Assembly (NCBI GenBank): GCA_963812525.1
Contig: CAWEVL010000010.1
Span: 496,001 to 560,000 of the forward strand
Length of the DNA: 64,000 bases
Source: Bog-756 sp963812525
Lineage (GTDB): Bacteria; Actinomycetota; Acidimicrobiia; Acidimicrobiales; RAAP-2
Direction: 5' to 3'
Part shown: positions 43,442-52,839 of the stretch, in pieces
Layout of the letters: each line of letters starts with the position of its first letter
Position numbering within the stretch: position 1 is the first letter of the stretch
The notes under the pieces: model-generated
Told to the model about the DNA's origin: nothing
Databases searched by the model: none
Seen by the model: the letters and a program-made list of their open reading frames with translations, nothing else
Translations under genes and position numbers: made by a program

Positions 43442-44707
43442 TCAAGCACGGGACGAGGCGCCGCGGGGCACGTCGCGGAAGGCCACGTCGCGGTCCAGGG
43501 CGCGCTCCCGGGGCATGCCGAGCACCCGCTCGCTGATGACGTTGCGGGCCATCTCGGTGGTGCCGCCCCCGATGGCCGACACCTGCCGCATCAGGAAGTC
43601 CGGACCGCAGAAGGCCAGCTCGCCGTCGTCGTCGGTCCACGCCGCACCGGCCGCACCGGCGATCTCGAAGGCGATGGTCCGCATCCGGGCCGTGGTGACC
43701 CCCGAGAACAGGCGCCCGATGGCCGCCGACTGGTCGGGCATCGCCCCGGTGGCGATCCCTTCGCCGATCCGCCGCCGAAGCTCGCGGTCGACGATCTCGA
43801 GCATGCGGGCCTCGCCGACCAGGTCGCGGACGTAGGGGTCGCCGAGGCGACCGGCGTCGCGGGCCACGGCGTCCATGGGCGTGGCCGTGCCGCCGTGGGT
43901 CTGGCCCGCCGGGACGGTCACCAACGGGGAGTTGGTCAGCATGCGCTCGTGGAACATCCACCGGGTGCCCACCGTCCAGCCGTCGTCGATCTCGCCGACG
44001 CGGTCGGAGTCGGGGACCCGGACATCGGTCAGGAACTCCTGGCAGAACTCCTTCGAGCCGTTGAGCATCTCGATGCGGTGGACGTCGAGGCCCGGTTGGC
44101 GGATGGGGAGGATGAACACGGTCAGGCCCCGGTGCTTGGGGACGTCCCAGTTGGTCCGGGCCAGGCACAGCCCCCAGTCGGACCACCATGCCCCGGTGGT
44201 CCAGATCTTCGACCCGTTGAGCACCCACTCCTCGCCGTCCCGCACCGCGCTGGTCAGGGCGCCGGCCACATCCGACCCGCCGCTGGGTTCGGACAGGAAC
44301 TGCATCCAGATCTCCTCGCCCTTCAGGATGGCCGGAAGGTGCCGGAGCTTCTGCTCCTCGGTCCCGAAGTCCAAGAGGACGGCGGCGCAGGGCGAGAGGG
44401 TGGGGGCCTGGATCCGGGACGGGTACTCGTACCCGGCCAACTCCTCGTTGAGGGTGCGCTGGTGCGCGGGGGTCAGCCCCTGGCCCCCGTACTCCGGCGG
44501 AAAGCAGATGCCGGCCAGGCCGGCATCGAACAGCATCCGCTGCACTTCCCGGTCGCGGGCCACCGCGGCCAGCTCCTCGTCGTCGGTCCGCTCGTTGCGC
44601 AGGGCGCCGACCATCTGGGTGGTGTCGGCCGGCCGGAGGTTGCCGCGGACGAAGGCCCGGGCCCGGGCCCGGAAGGATTCGAGGTCCTCCACGTCCGAAG
44701 TGGTCAC
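43442..44707 (-). CDS. Acyl-CoA dehydrogenase, larger partner of a pair
   Basis: A 421-residue FadE chain. It contains FPPEYGGQGLTPAHQRTL, WMQFLSEPSGGSDVAGALTSA, GSKIWTTGAWWSDWG, KEFCQEFLTDVRVPD and the C-terminal VSAIGGGTTEMARNVISERVLG, again with Gly for the usual catalytic Glu. GTG 44707 overlaps the preceding ACAD stop (GTGA), giving a third heteromeric pair in this window. It would make the enoyl-CoA that the MaoC hydratase downstream uses. Confidence 0.92.
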   Translation of the reverse strand: MTTSDVEDLESFRARARAFVRGNLRPADTTQMVGALRNERTDDEELAAVARDREVQRMLFDAGLAGICFPPEYGGQGLTPAHQRTLNEELAGYEYPSRIQAPTLSPCAAVLLDFGTEEQKLRHLPAILKGEEIWMQFLSEPSGGSDVAGALTSAVRDGEEWVLNGSKIWTTGAWWSDWGLCLARTNWDVPKHRGLTVFILPIRQPGLDVHRIEMLNGSKEFCQEFLTDVRVPDSDRVGEIDDGWTVGTRWMFHERMLTNSPLVTVPAGQTHGGTATPMDAVARDAGRLGDPYVRDLVGEARMLEIVDRELRRRIGEGIATGAMPDQSAAIGRLFSGVTTARMRTIAFEIAGAAGAAWTDDDGELAFCGPDFLMRQVSAIGGGTTEMARNVISERVLGMPRERALDRDVAFRDVPRGASSRA

Positions 44708-45841
44708 GCCGCCGCCGCCTGGCGCTCGGCGATGGCACAGAGCCGCTGCCGGTGGTCGGCCGGGGTGCCGTAGAGGGCCCGATTGACCGTGTGGCGGCGG
44801 AGGTAGAGGTGGAGGTCGTGCTCGAAGGTCACCCCGATCCCGCCATGGATCTGGACGCAGTCCTGGAGCAGCTCACTGCCGTAGTCGCCGATGAACGACT
44901 TGGCCGCGCTCGAGAGCTCCCGGGCGGCGGGGGACCCGTCGGCCACGGCACGCGGTGGCGGTGTCACTCACCGCATGGCTGGCCTCCAGCCAGGTCTTCA
45001 TGTCGGCGAACCGGTGCTTGAGCTCTTGGTAGGAGGCCAGGGGCCGGCCGAACGAGTACCGGTCGAACGCCCATTCGACGGTCATGTCGAAGGCGGCCTG
45101 CATGGCCCCGACCGACTCGGCGCAGGCCAGGGCCACGGCCCGCCCGAGCTGGCGCTCGACCTGTTCGTCGGCCGACCCGACGGCACCGATGACGGCAGTG
45201 ACGGGCAGTCGGACCTCGTCGAAGGTGACGACCGAGAACCGACGGGTCATGTCCACCGAGTGCATGGGGGCCAGGGACACGCCGGCCGTGCCGGCGGGCA
45301 CGAGCACCTGGGTGAGCCCGGCGCCGGTGCGACCGGTGACCAGCAGATGGTCGGCGCCGGCGGCCGACTCGACCGGGCGCTTGATGCCGGAGAGGACGAC
45401 GTCGGCGCCCTCCACGCGCACCTCGAGGGCGACGTTCCCGAGCCGGTCGTTCGGCGGCGGCTCGCCGAGGCACCAGGTGGCCATCGAGGCCCCCGACAGC
45501 AGGCCGGGGACCAGCTGGTCGCCGTCGTGGCCGGTCTCGCTGAGGGTGGCGGCCACGACGTTGTTCACGACCAGCGGCCCCGGTGCTGCGTGGCGGCCGA
45601 ACTCGTAGGCCACGAGGGCCAGGTCGACGAGCCCCTGGTCACCGATGGAGCCTCCGCCGTGGTCCTCGCCGACCAGGAGCGAGGTCCACCCGAGCTCGAC
45701 CCCCCGCCGCCAGTACTCCCGGTCGAAGCCGACCGGGTCCTCCCGCAGGCGACGGAGCTCGGCCACGGGCACGAGCTCGTCGAGCAGCTTCGCCGTGGTC
45801 TCCGAGAAGAGCTCCTGGTCGGAGCTCAGCGCCAGCAACAT
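44704..45841 (-). CDS. Acyl-CoA dehydrogenase, second subunit (one indel)
   Basis: Dropping one extra base near 44948 gives 378 residues, beginning MLLALSSDQELFSETTAKLLDE. The middle beta domain is reduced; the C-terminal domain reads FDRYSFGRPLASYQELKHRFADMKTWLEASHA and CVQIHGGIGVTFEHDLHLYLRR. As in other second subunits, the EPDAGSD stretch is lost. It is followed directly by the larger partner. It leads the minus-strand unit running down to 40163, with a TA-rich region upstream. Confidence 0.87.
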
Positions 45842-46098
45842 GGTTCGACCTGCTCCCCGGTCATCGGTGGCCTCTGTCCTCTGTGGCGTCGCCGGCTGCG
45901 CGCCGACCGAGAAAGTTACCTTGAAAACGCTGTTTTGTCCATGTGGATGCACCACTTCCGAAAAAAGAGAGGATCCCTACAGACGATTCGCCCCCAGCGG
46001 AGCCCGGGCACCCGGGAACCGGGGCGCCGATCCGGAGGCGGCCGTCGGACCCCGAGGTCCAGAACCCGCGATGGGAGGCGTGAGCTCCGGGAGGGGCC
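45842..46098. other. Intergenic region upstream of ACAD/MaoC/lyase operon
   Basis: About 257 bases without a gene. The part at 45912-45985 is AT-rich for this genome. On the minus strand it contains a T-tract followed by CGGAAGTGGTGCATCC, resembling the T-tract elements before the P450 and ALDH genes, and a TAACTT box nearer the ACAD start. It is a probable promoter region. Confidence 0.4.
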
Positions 46099-47158
46099 TC
46101 ACGGGGCCGGGTCCCGCAGTCTCCCGATGACCTGCGGCAGGTCCACCGTCGTGCGGATGCCCGGCGCCGCCCGGCAGACCACCGCCACGGCGTTGACGGC
46201 CCGGTTGGCCGTATACCCGGGCGAGTAGGCACCCATGTCCTCGAGCGGGACGGCGAACCGCATCTCGATGTCCAGGGGCGCGTCGCCTCGGATCGAGAGC
46301 CGCCAGCCGGTGGGCCGGAGATCCCACGCCGGCTCGAGGTCGGAGGTGCAGTACCAGTTGGCCTCGAAGGCCAGGAGGGCACGGCCCCTCCGCAGGCCGG
46401 CGACCCGCATGCGCTGGGCGGCCACGGTACCGGCCTCCAGCCGGCCGGCGGCCAGCTCCGTCGTCCGTCGGGCCACGGCGACCTCACCGGTGGCCTCCAC
46501 CGATCTCGAGGGGGAGGGAGAGGGCCTCGGCCACCAGCCGGAGGGAGGGACCGAAGCTCTGGGCCCCGTGCGACCAGCGTCCGGGGTCGAAGGCGCCGGG
46601 GTCGGTCCCGAAGCCCATCAGGTCGAACAGCAGCTCCGGCGAGTTGCGCCGGGACAGGTCGGCGAACTCCTCGATGAGCAGCCCCTCGAGCTCACGCTGG
46701 ATCGAGGACAGGACCAGGGGCACCGCCTCGGAGATGAACCCGGGGCTGCTGCCGGTGCTGTGGATCGAGGTGCCGCCGGCCCGACAGGCCGCCTCGATCC
46801 GGTCCCGGGTCCCGGGGTCCATGCTCCCCGGATGGTGGAACTCGCCCCGGGTGGTCACGATGTTCGCTCCCGAGGCCAGCAGCCGGCACACCTCCCCGAC
46901 GTCGCACGCCCGCGGCATGTACAGCACGCAGTCGGCGCCGAGGGCCAGGATCTCGTCGAGGTCGACGGTGGCGAGCACCCCGGTGGCACCGAGACCGCAG
47001 AGCTCGCCGGCGTCGCGGCCCGCCTTGTCCGGCGAGTACACGTAGAGCCCGGCCAGCGACAGGTCGGGATGCTCGATCACGCCCCGGAGGGAGCGGGCAC
47101 CGATGTTGCCGGTGGCCCACTGGACCACCCGGTAGGTCCGGCGGTCACCGTCACCCAT
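46099..47158 (-). CDS. DapB-like NAD(P)-dependent reductase family protein (one indel)
   Basis: Restored to 352 residues by removing a base near 46502. The N-terminus YRVVQWATGNIGARSLRGVIEHPDL is the Rossmann fold of the dihydrodipicolinate-reductase-like/2,4-diaminopentanoate-dehydrogenase-like group. GADCVLYMPRACDVGEV, NIVTTRGEFHHPGS and TGSSPGFISEAVPLVLSSI are typical of its actinobacterial members. The second half (EANWYCTSDLEPAWDL) is the substrate domain. Members in catabolic gene clusters have no defined substrate. It follows the HpcH-type lyase by 23 bases. Confidence 0.85.
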
Positions 47159-47181
47159 GCCGGTCGGCTCCCCGGCACCGC

Positions 47182-48108
47182 TCACGAGGTCGACCCGCTG
47201 CCGTCGGCCAGCGCCTGCCTTGTACAGCACGTTCTCGGCCAGGCGCATGTGGGCGGCGTCGACCAGCTTGCCGTCGCGGCCGATGGCCCCCACGCCGTCC
47301 GCCTCGGCGCGCGCGGTAGGTCTCGATGGACTGGCGGGCCTCGTCGATCTCGGCCGCCGTCGGGGCGAAGACCTCGTTGGCGATGGCGATCTGGTCGGGG
47401 TGGATGGCCCACTTGCCGTCGAAGCCCAGCAGGCTGGCGTGCACGGCGGAGCGCCGGTACCCCTCGGGGTCCTGGTACGCCGGATAGGGCGCGTCGATGG
47501 CGTCGATGCCCGCGCCCCGGGCCGCCGCCAGCACCTGCACGCGGGCGAAGTGCCAGAAGTCGCCGGGGTACTCGCTGATCGGGTCGAAGTTGCCGTCGAC
47601 CCGGGCCCGCAGCGAGGCCGACAGGTCGCCGGCTCCGAAGATGATGGCCTCCAGCCGGTCGCTGGCCCGGGCGATCGCCGGGGCGTTGGCCAGCCCCTCG
47701 GCCTCCTCGATCAGCACCTCGAGCCCGATGCGCTTGGTCAGGCCCAGCTTGGTCTCGAGCTGGGTGAGGAGGACGTCGACCCACCAGACGTCCCGGGCCG
47801 ACCGGGCCTTGGGCACGATGAGCACGTCCAGCGACTCCCGGGCTCCGGTGACCACCTCGATGATGTCGCCGTGGCACCACGGCGTCTCGAGCCCGTTGAC
47901 CCGGACGGCCCGGACCGTGCGGCCCCAGTCGAAGCTCGGTCAGCGCGGCCACCGCGGTGCCCCGGGCCGCCTCCTTGGCCACCGGGGCGCAGGCATCCTC
48001 GAGGTCCAAGAAGACCAGATCGGCGCCGGAGCCGGCCGCCTTCTCGCACATCCGCTCGCTGCTGGCCGGGGTGGCCAGCTCGGATCGTCGGGCACGGGGT
48101 TCTCGCAC
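47182..48108 (-). CDS. HpcH/HpaI/CitE family CoA-ester lyase, second copy (three indels)
   Basis: Frame-corrected to 307 residues, it shows LVFLDLEDACAPVAKE, AVRVNGLETPWCHGDI, VLIVPKARSARDVWWVDV, Glu in EVLIEEAEGLANAP, FGAGDLSASL and GKWAIHPDQIAIANEVFAP, the malyl/citramalyl-CoA-lyase pattern. Extra bases are near 47930, 47312 and 47222. It is longer than the lyase at 42088-42903 and closer to the beta-methylmalyl-CoA-lyase branch by its tail. It sits between CaiB and reductase genes, suggesting a CoA-transferase then lyase sequence. Confidence 0.85.
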   Translation of the reverse strand: MREPRARRSELATPASSERMCEKAAGSGADLVFLDLEDACAPVAKEAARGTAVAALTELRLGPHGPGRPGQRARDAVVPRRHHRGGHRSPGVAGRAHRAQGPVGPGRLVGRRPPHPARDQAGPDQAHRARGADRGGRGAGQRPGDRPGQRPAGGHHLRSRRPVGLAAGPGRRQLRPDQRVPRRLLALRPRAGAGGGPGRGHRRHRRALSGVPGPRGVPALRRARQPAGLRRQVGHPPRPDRHRQRGLRPDGGRDRRGPPVHRDLPRAPRRTAWGPSAATASWSTPPTCAWPRTCCTRQALADGSGSTS

Positions 48109-48132
48109 GGCTACCTCCCTGATGGTCGGCGG

Positions 48133-49338
48133 TCAGATGACGCCCGCCGCCCGGAGGGCGGCCAGGCGGTCGGGGTCGAGGCCGAGCAGTTCGCCGAAGA
48201 CGGCGTCGCTGTCGGCGCCCAGGCGGTCGGCCGAGATGGTCGATCCGCCCGGGCGTCTCGGTCAGGACGGCCACCGGGGCCTGCACGGTCATGGCGCCGA
48301 GGTCGGGGTCGTCGATCCGCACGAAGGTCCCCCGGGCCCGCAGGTGCGGGTCGGCCAGCAGCTGCTCGGCGTCGTAGATGGGTGCGGCGGCCACCGAGGC
48401 GTCCTCGAAGGTGGCCATGGCCTCGGCCAGGGTGCGGCGGCCGACCCACTCGGCCACCAGCTGGTCGACCTCGCCGGCCCGCTGCTGGCGGGGGACGGGG
48501 TCGACGTAGTCCGGGTCGTCGGCCAGGTCGGGGCGGTCGATGGCCCGGTAGACCCGTGCGGCGATGTTCGGTGATGCGCTGGAGATGGCCAGCCATTTGT
48601 CGTCGGAGGTCCGATAGGCGTTGCGCGGTGCGCTGGCGTCGAAGCGGTTGCCGACGCGGCCGGTGACGATCCCCAGCTGGTCGTAGGCCAGGGTGGACGG
48701 ACTCGATGAGGCGGGCCAGCGGCTCGATGAGATTGACGTCGACGAGCTGGCCGCCGCCGCCGTGCACGTCCCGGTGGTAGAGGGCCATCATCACCGCGTA
48801 CGTCGCCGCCAGGGCGGCCACCCCGTCGGCCAGCATGAACGGCGGCAGGGTGGGCGGCCCGTCGGGCTGGCCGGTCAGGTGGGCGAACCCGCTCATGGCC
48901 TCGGCCAGGGTGCCGAAGCCGGGGCGGTCGCTCTTGCGGCCCGCCCCGGCCGTACCCGCTCACGTGGAGCATGACCAGCTGCGGGTGGCGGTCGTGGACC
49001 GACTCGTAGTCGATCCCCCAGCGGGCCATGGCGCTGGGCCGGTTGTTCATGACCAGCACGTCGCTCACGTCGAGGAGTCGGTGGAAGAGCTCCTGGCCGT
49101 CGGCCTGGCGGAGGTCGAGGGTGACGCAGCGCTTGTTCCGGCTCATGCTCTTCCACACCAGCCCGACCTCGTCCTTCCGATCGCCCCAGGTCCGCAGGGG
49201 ATCGCCCGCCCCCGGCTGCTCGACCTTGATGACCTCGGCGCCGAACTCGCCCATGGCCGTGGCCACCAGCGGCCCGGCGGCCAGCGTGGCCGCGTCGACG
49301 ACCCGCACACCGTGGAGCGGCCCGTGCGCCTCAGCCAT
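48133..49338 (-). CDS. CaiB/BaiF family CoA-transferase (three indels)
   Basis: The restored protein has 400 residues: LHGVRVVDAATLAAGPLVATAMGEFGAEVIKVE, NKRCVTLDLRQADGQELF, LVMLHVSGYGR, GFGTLAEAMSGFAHLTGQPDGPP, ATYAVMMALYHRD and TLAEAMATFEDASVAAAPIYDAEQLLADPH. These are hallmarks of class III CoA-transferases, including the succinyl-CoA-dependent dicarboxylate type. Extra bases lie near 48938, 48700 and 48252. ATG 49338 overlaps the stop of the NtaA-like gene by 8 bases. It ends 25 bases before the lyase gene. Confidence 0.87.
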
Positions 49339-50681
49339 GCGCCACCGTCTCCGGGCGGGCCAGCCCGAGGGTGTCTCGCAGGGTCTCGCCGGTGTAGCGG
49401 TGGCGGAACACGCCGCGGCGCTGGAGCTCGGGCACGACCAGCCGCACGACATCCTCGTAGGCGCCGGGCGAGTGGGTGGCCGCCACGGTGAAGCCGTCGC
49501 ACGCCTCGGCCTCGATCCACTCCTCCATCTGGTCGGCCACCTCGGTCCCGGTGCCGACGAAGCGGGGTCCCTGGAGCAGGGTGGCCCGGTGGCCGGCCAG
49601 GTCGGCGAGGGTCACCGTGTCCCCGCCGATGTGCTTCCTCAGGTTCTGCACCAGGCCGCGGATGCCCGACACCGACCCGATCAGCTCGTCGGTGATCGGG
49701 GCGTCGAGGGCCAGCCCGGAGAAGTCGTAGTTCATGAGCTCCGAGAGCAGGCAGAGCGAGGCCTGGGGATCGACCAGGGAGTGGAGGAAGAGGTCCTCGC
49801 GCTCCTCGGCGTGGGCATGGGACTCACCCACGACGGTGTACACCATGGGCAGCATCTTCACCGACTGCGGGTCCCGCCCGGCCTCGGCGATGGCGCTCCT
49901 TTTGGTCCTGGTAGTGCGAACGGGCGACCTCCAGGCCCGGGTCACCGGTGAAGATCAGCTCGGCCCAGCGGGCGGCGAAGTCACGGCCGCGACCCGACGA
50001 GCCGGCCTGGAGCAGCACCGGCCGGCCCTGGGGGGACCGGGGCACGGTGAGCGGCCCGCGGGCGCTGAACCACTCGCCTTCGTGGTCGAGCTCGTGGACC
50101 TTGTCGGGGTCGGCGAAGGTGCCGCCGGCCCGGTCGAGGACCAGGGCGTCGTCCTCCCAGGTGTCCCACAGCCCGGTGGCCACCTCGAGGAACTCGTCGG
50201 CCCGGTCGTAGCGGGCGTCGTGCTCGAGGTGCTCCCGCACGCCGTAGTTCTGGGCCTCGCTGTCGTTGACCGAGGTGACGATGTTCCAGGCCGCCCGGCC
50301 ACCGGACAGGTGGTCGAGGGTGGCGAAGGTGCGGGCCACGTGGAAGGGCGAGTAGTAGGTGGTCGAGTAGGTGGCGCCGAGGCCGATCCGCTCGGTGGCC
50401 GCGGCCACGACGCCGAGCACGATGCTGAGGTCCAGCTTGACCGGCCGGGCCCCGAGGCGGACGGCGTCGGCCACCGAGCCGCCGTAGATCCCGGGCATGG
50501 CCAGGCGGTCGTCGAAGAACATCATGTCGAAGCAGCCCTCTTCGAGGGTCCGGCCCAGCTTCTGGTAGTAGCTGGCGTCGAGGAATCCGTGTTCGGTGGC
50601 AGGATGGCGCCAGGACCCGGCGTACACGGTCGTGCTCCCTGCCTGCATGAACCCCACCAAGGACATCTGCCGCTTTGCCAT
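49331..50681 (-). CDS. NtaA/SnaA/DszA family flavin-dependent monooxygenase (one indel)
   Basis: Restored to 449 residues. MSLVGFMQAGSTTVYAGSWRHP, GCFDMMFFDDRLAMPG, ATYSTTYYSPFHVARTFATLDHLSGGRAAWNIVTS and LLQAGSSGRGRDFAARWAELIF identify the nitrilotriacetate-monooxygenase type of luciferase-like enzymes, which use FMNH2 from a separate reductase. One extra base lies near 49903. ATG 50681 is preferred to the GTG 24 bases upstream because GAGGAG lies just before it. Divergent from the GntR gene across a short operator-like region, so it is the likely regulatory target. Confidence 0.87.
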
Positions 50682-50738
50682 GGACACCACCACTCTCCTC
50701 GTCACGGCCGGGTCGCCGCAGCGCTGGCGCCGCCGGTC

Positions 50739-50775
50739 ATTTGAAATGTAGTATGTGATATGTCAGATTTCAAAT
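50739..50775. promoter_or_regulatory. Inverted repeat ATTTGAAAT/ATTTCAAAT with leaderless GntR promoter
   Basis: Perfect 9-bp arms at 50739-50747 and 50767-50775, 19 bases apart, enclose TAGTAT (50749-50754) and the GntR ATG at 50760. The -10 box ends 5 bases before the start codon, so the transcript would be leaderless, and the right arm lies inside codons 3-6. It is well placed for GntR control of itself and the divergent monooxygenase operon. Confidence 0.5.
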
Positions 50776-51434
50776 CGATCGGCGGGACGGTCCGGGCCCG
50801 CGCCGCCGGCGAGCTGCGCGATCGCATCCTCACCGGCCGGCTGCAGCCCGGCTCGCGGCTCGACCTCGACGAGATCACCCGGGAGTTCGGGACCAGTCGC
50901 ACGCCGGTGCGCGAGGCGCTCCTCGAACTGTCCTACGAGGGCCTGGTCTCGGTCACCCCCCGCAGCGGGATCACCGTCCTCGGCATCACGCCCGAGGACG
51001 CCGTGGACAACTTCGCCGTCCTGGCCACGCTGGCCGGCAAGGCCGCCGAGTGGGCCACCGAGCGGATCACCCGGCCCGAGCTGGACAACCTCCACCAGCT
51101 GGCCTTGGCCGTCGTGCACGCCGACGACGTGGTGGCCGCCAACTGGAGCTTCCACCGGGCCCTCAACCTGGCCGCCGGGTCGCCCCGACTCATGACCTAC
51201 CTGCGCCAGGCCGTCCGGGTGGTTCCGGCCAGCTACTTCGAGCTCTTCCCCGAACAGGTCCGTCGGAGCCGGGCCGACCATGCCCTCCTGCTCGAGGCCA
51301 TCGATCGTGGCGATGCCTCGACGGCGCGCACCCTCACCGAGTCCCACGTCCTCGACGCCGGCGCCGCCCTGGGTGACTGGCTGCGGGCCAGGACGGGGGA
51401 GATGGAGATGGAGCACGGATCGCCCGTGGTCTGA
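50760..51434 (+). CDS. GntR family transcriptional regulator (FadR/FCD subgroup)
   Basis: A 224-residue regulator with an N-terminal winged helix (RARAAGELRDRILTGRLQPGSRLDLDEITREFGTSRTPVREALLELSYEGLVSVTPRSGITV, residues about 12-75) and an all-helical FCD ligand domain ending with HALLLEAIDRGDASTARTLTESHVLDAG, where metal-binding histidines lie (WSFHRAL, DHALLL, SHVLDAG). FCD proteins usually bind carboxylates or acyl-CoAs. It is divergent from the NtaA-like operon and probably represses it. Confidence 0.93.
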   Translation: MSDFKSIGGTVRARAAGELRDRILTGRLQPGSRLDLDEITREFGTSRTPVREALLELSYEGLVSVTPRSGITVLGITPEDAVDNFAVLATLAGKAAEWATERITRPELDNLHQLALAVVHADDVVAANWSFHRALNLAAGSPRLMTYLRQAVRVVPASYFELFPEQVRRSRADHALLLEAIDRGDASTARTLTESHVLDAGAALGDWLRARTGEMEMEHGSPVV

Positions 51435-51455
51435 ACCGGCGACCGTCCGGACGGC

Positions 51456-52758
51456 TCAGGAGGCGGCCGCGCCACCGCCGCCCGGGCCCGGGTGCGGAAG
51501 CCCTCCAACTTCTCGTCCGCGGTCCGGACCCGGGTGCTCCGGGACATGGTCGACACGTCGTGGCCGGCCGCCCGGCGTCGCAGCGCACCCACGGTGGCCT
51601 CCGGCTTGGCGATGCGGGAGAAGGGGTCGAAGGAGTACCACCGCATGGCGTTCTCGTGGGTCATCTTGCGCGACCTGGTCGTCGGGGACGGCGTGCCTGG
51701 TGAACTCCGACTCGAGCTCCTCGGGGGCGCCGGGCCACAGGGAGTCGCTGTGGGGGTAGTCGGCCTCCCAGGCGATGTTGTCGATGCCGATGGCCTCGCG
51801 CAGCTGGATGCCCACCGGGTCGCTGATGAAACAGGTGAGGAAGTGCTCGCGGAAGACCTCGCTCGGGAGCCGGCCGCCGAAGTCCTGCAGCGTCCAGGCG
51901 TGGTGCATCTCGAAGGTGCGGTCGACCCGGGACAGGAAGTACGGGACCCACCCGGTCCCGCCCTCGGAGAGGGCCACCCGCAGGTCGGGGAAGTTCTTCA
52001 GCACCCGGGACCACAGCAGGTCGGCCGCCGCCGACTGGATGTTCATGGGCTGGAGGGTGATCATCACGTCCGGCGGGGAGTCGACGGCCGGGATGGACAG
52101 CCGGCCGGACGACCCGAGGTGGATGGAGAGCACGGTGCCGGTGTCGCAGCACGCCCGCCAGACCGGGTCCCAGTACTCGCTCGTGGAAGCTCGGGTAGCC
52201 GAGGGCGGCGGGGTTCTCCGTGAAGCTGAGTGAGTGGCAGCCCTTGGCCGCCACCCGACGGATCTCGGCCGCGGTCAGTTCGGCGTCCCAGATCACCGGG
52301 ACGGCCATGGGGATGAAGCGCTCGGGGTATGCCCCGCACCACTCGTCGATGTGCCAGTCGTTGTAGGCGCGCACCAGGGCCAGGGAGAGGTCGGCGTCGT
52401 CGCTGGCGAAGACCCGGGCGGTGAAGGTCGGGAAGGAGGGGAAGTTCATCGAGGCCAGGACGCCCCCGGCGTCCATGTCCTTCACCCGCTCGTGGACGTC
52501 GTAGCAGCCCGGTCGGACCTCGTCGAGGCTCTGGGGCTCGAGGCCGTACTCCTCCTTGGGCCGACCGGCCACCGCATTGAGGGCGGCCGTCTCCATGACC
52601 ACCTTCCCGAAGGTCCACACGTCGTTGCCCTCGGCGTTGCGGGTCAGCTTGGGGGCCCGATCCCGGTACTTGGCGTCGAGGTGCCCGACGAAGAGGTCGG
52701 GCGGCTCGATCACGTGGTCGTCGACGCTGATCAGGATGAGGTCATCAACCTCGCGCAT
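51456..52758 (-). CDS. Amidohydrolase family protein (ACMSD-like), two or more indels
   Basis: Begins MREVDDLILISVDDHVIEPPDLF, with the metal motif DDHVIEP. It continues with FPSFPTFTARVFASDDADLSLALVRAYNDWHIDEWC, then after a frame change near 52178 LSIHLGSSGR and ALSEGGTGWVPYFLSRVDRTFEMH, the metal Asp in IAWEADYPHSDSLWPG, and after another near 51700 MTHENAMRWYSFDPFS. This is the same family as 15267-16463. The exact end is uncertain: 51456 needs one more frame change, while the open frame would otherwise run on beneath the GntR gene. About 430 residues are expected. Confidence 0.78.
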
Positions 52759-52839
52759 GGCTTCCCTCCCGAGAATGCTGTTCTTTGAACTGCGTAACGA
52801 TCCTATCCCCGCCCCGGGCGCTCGGCGACCGGCCGGTCG

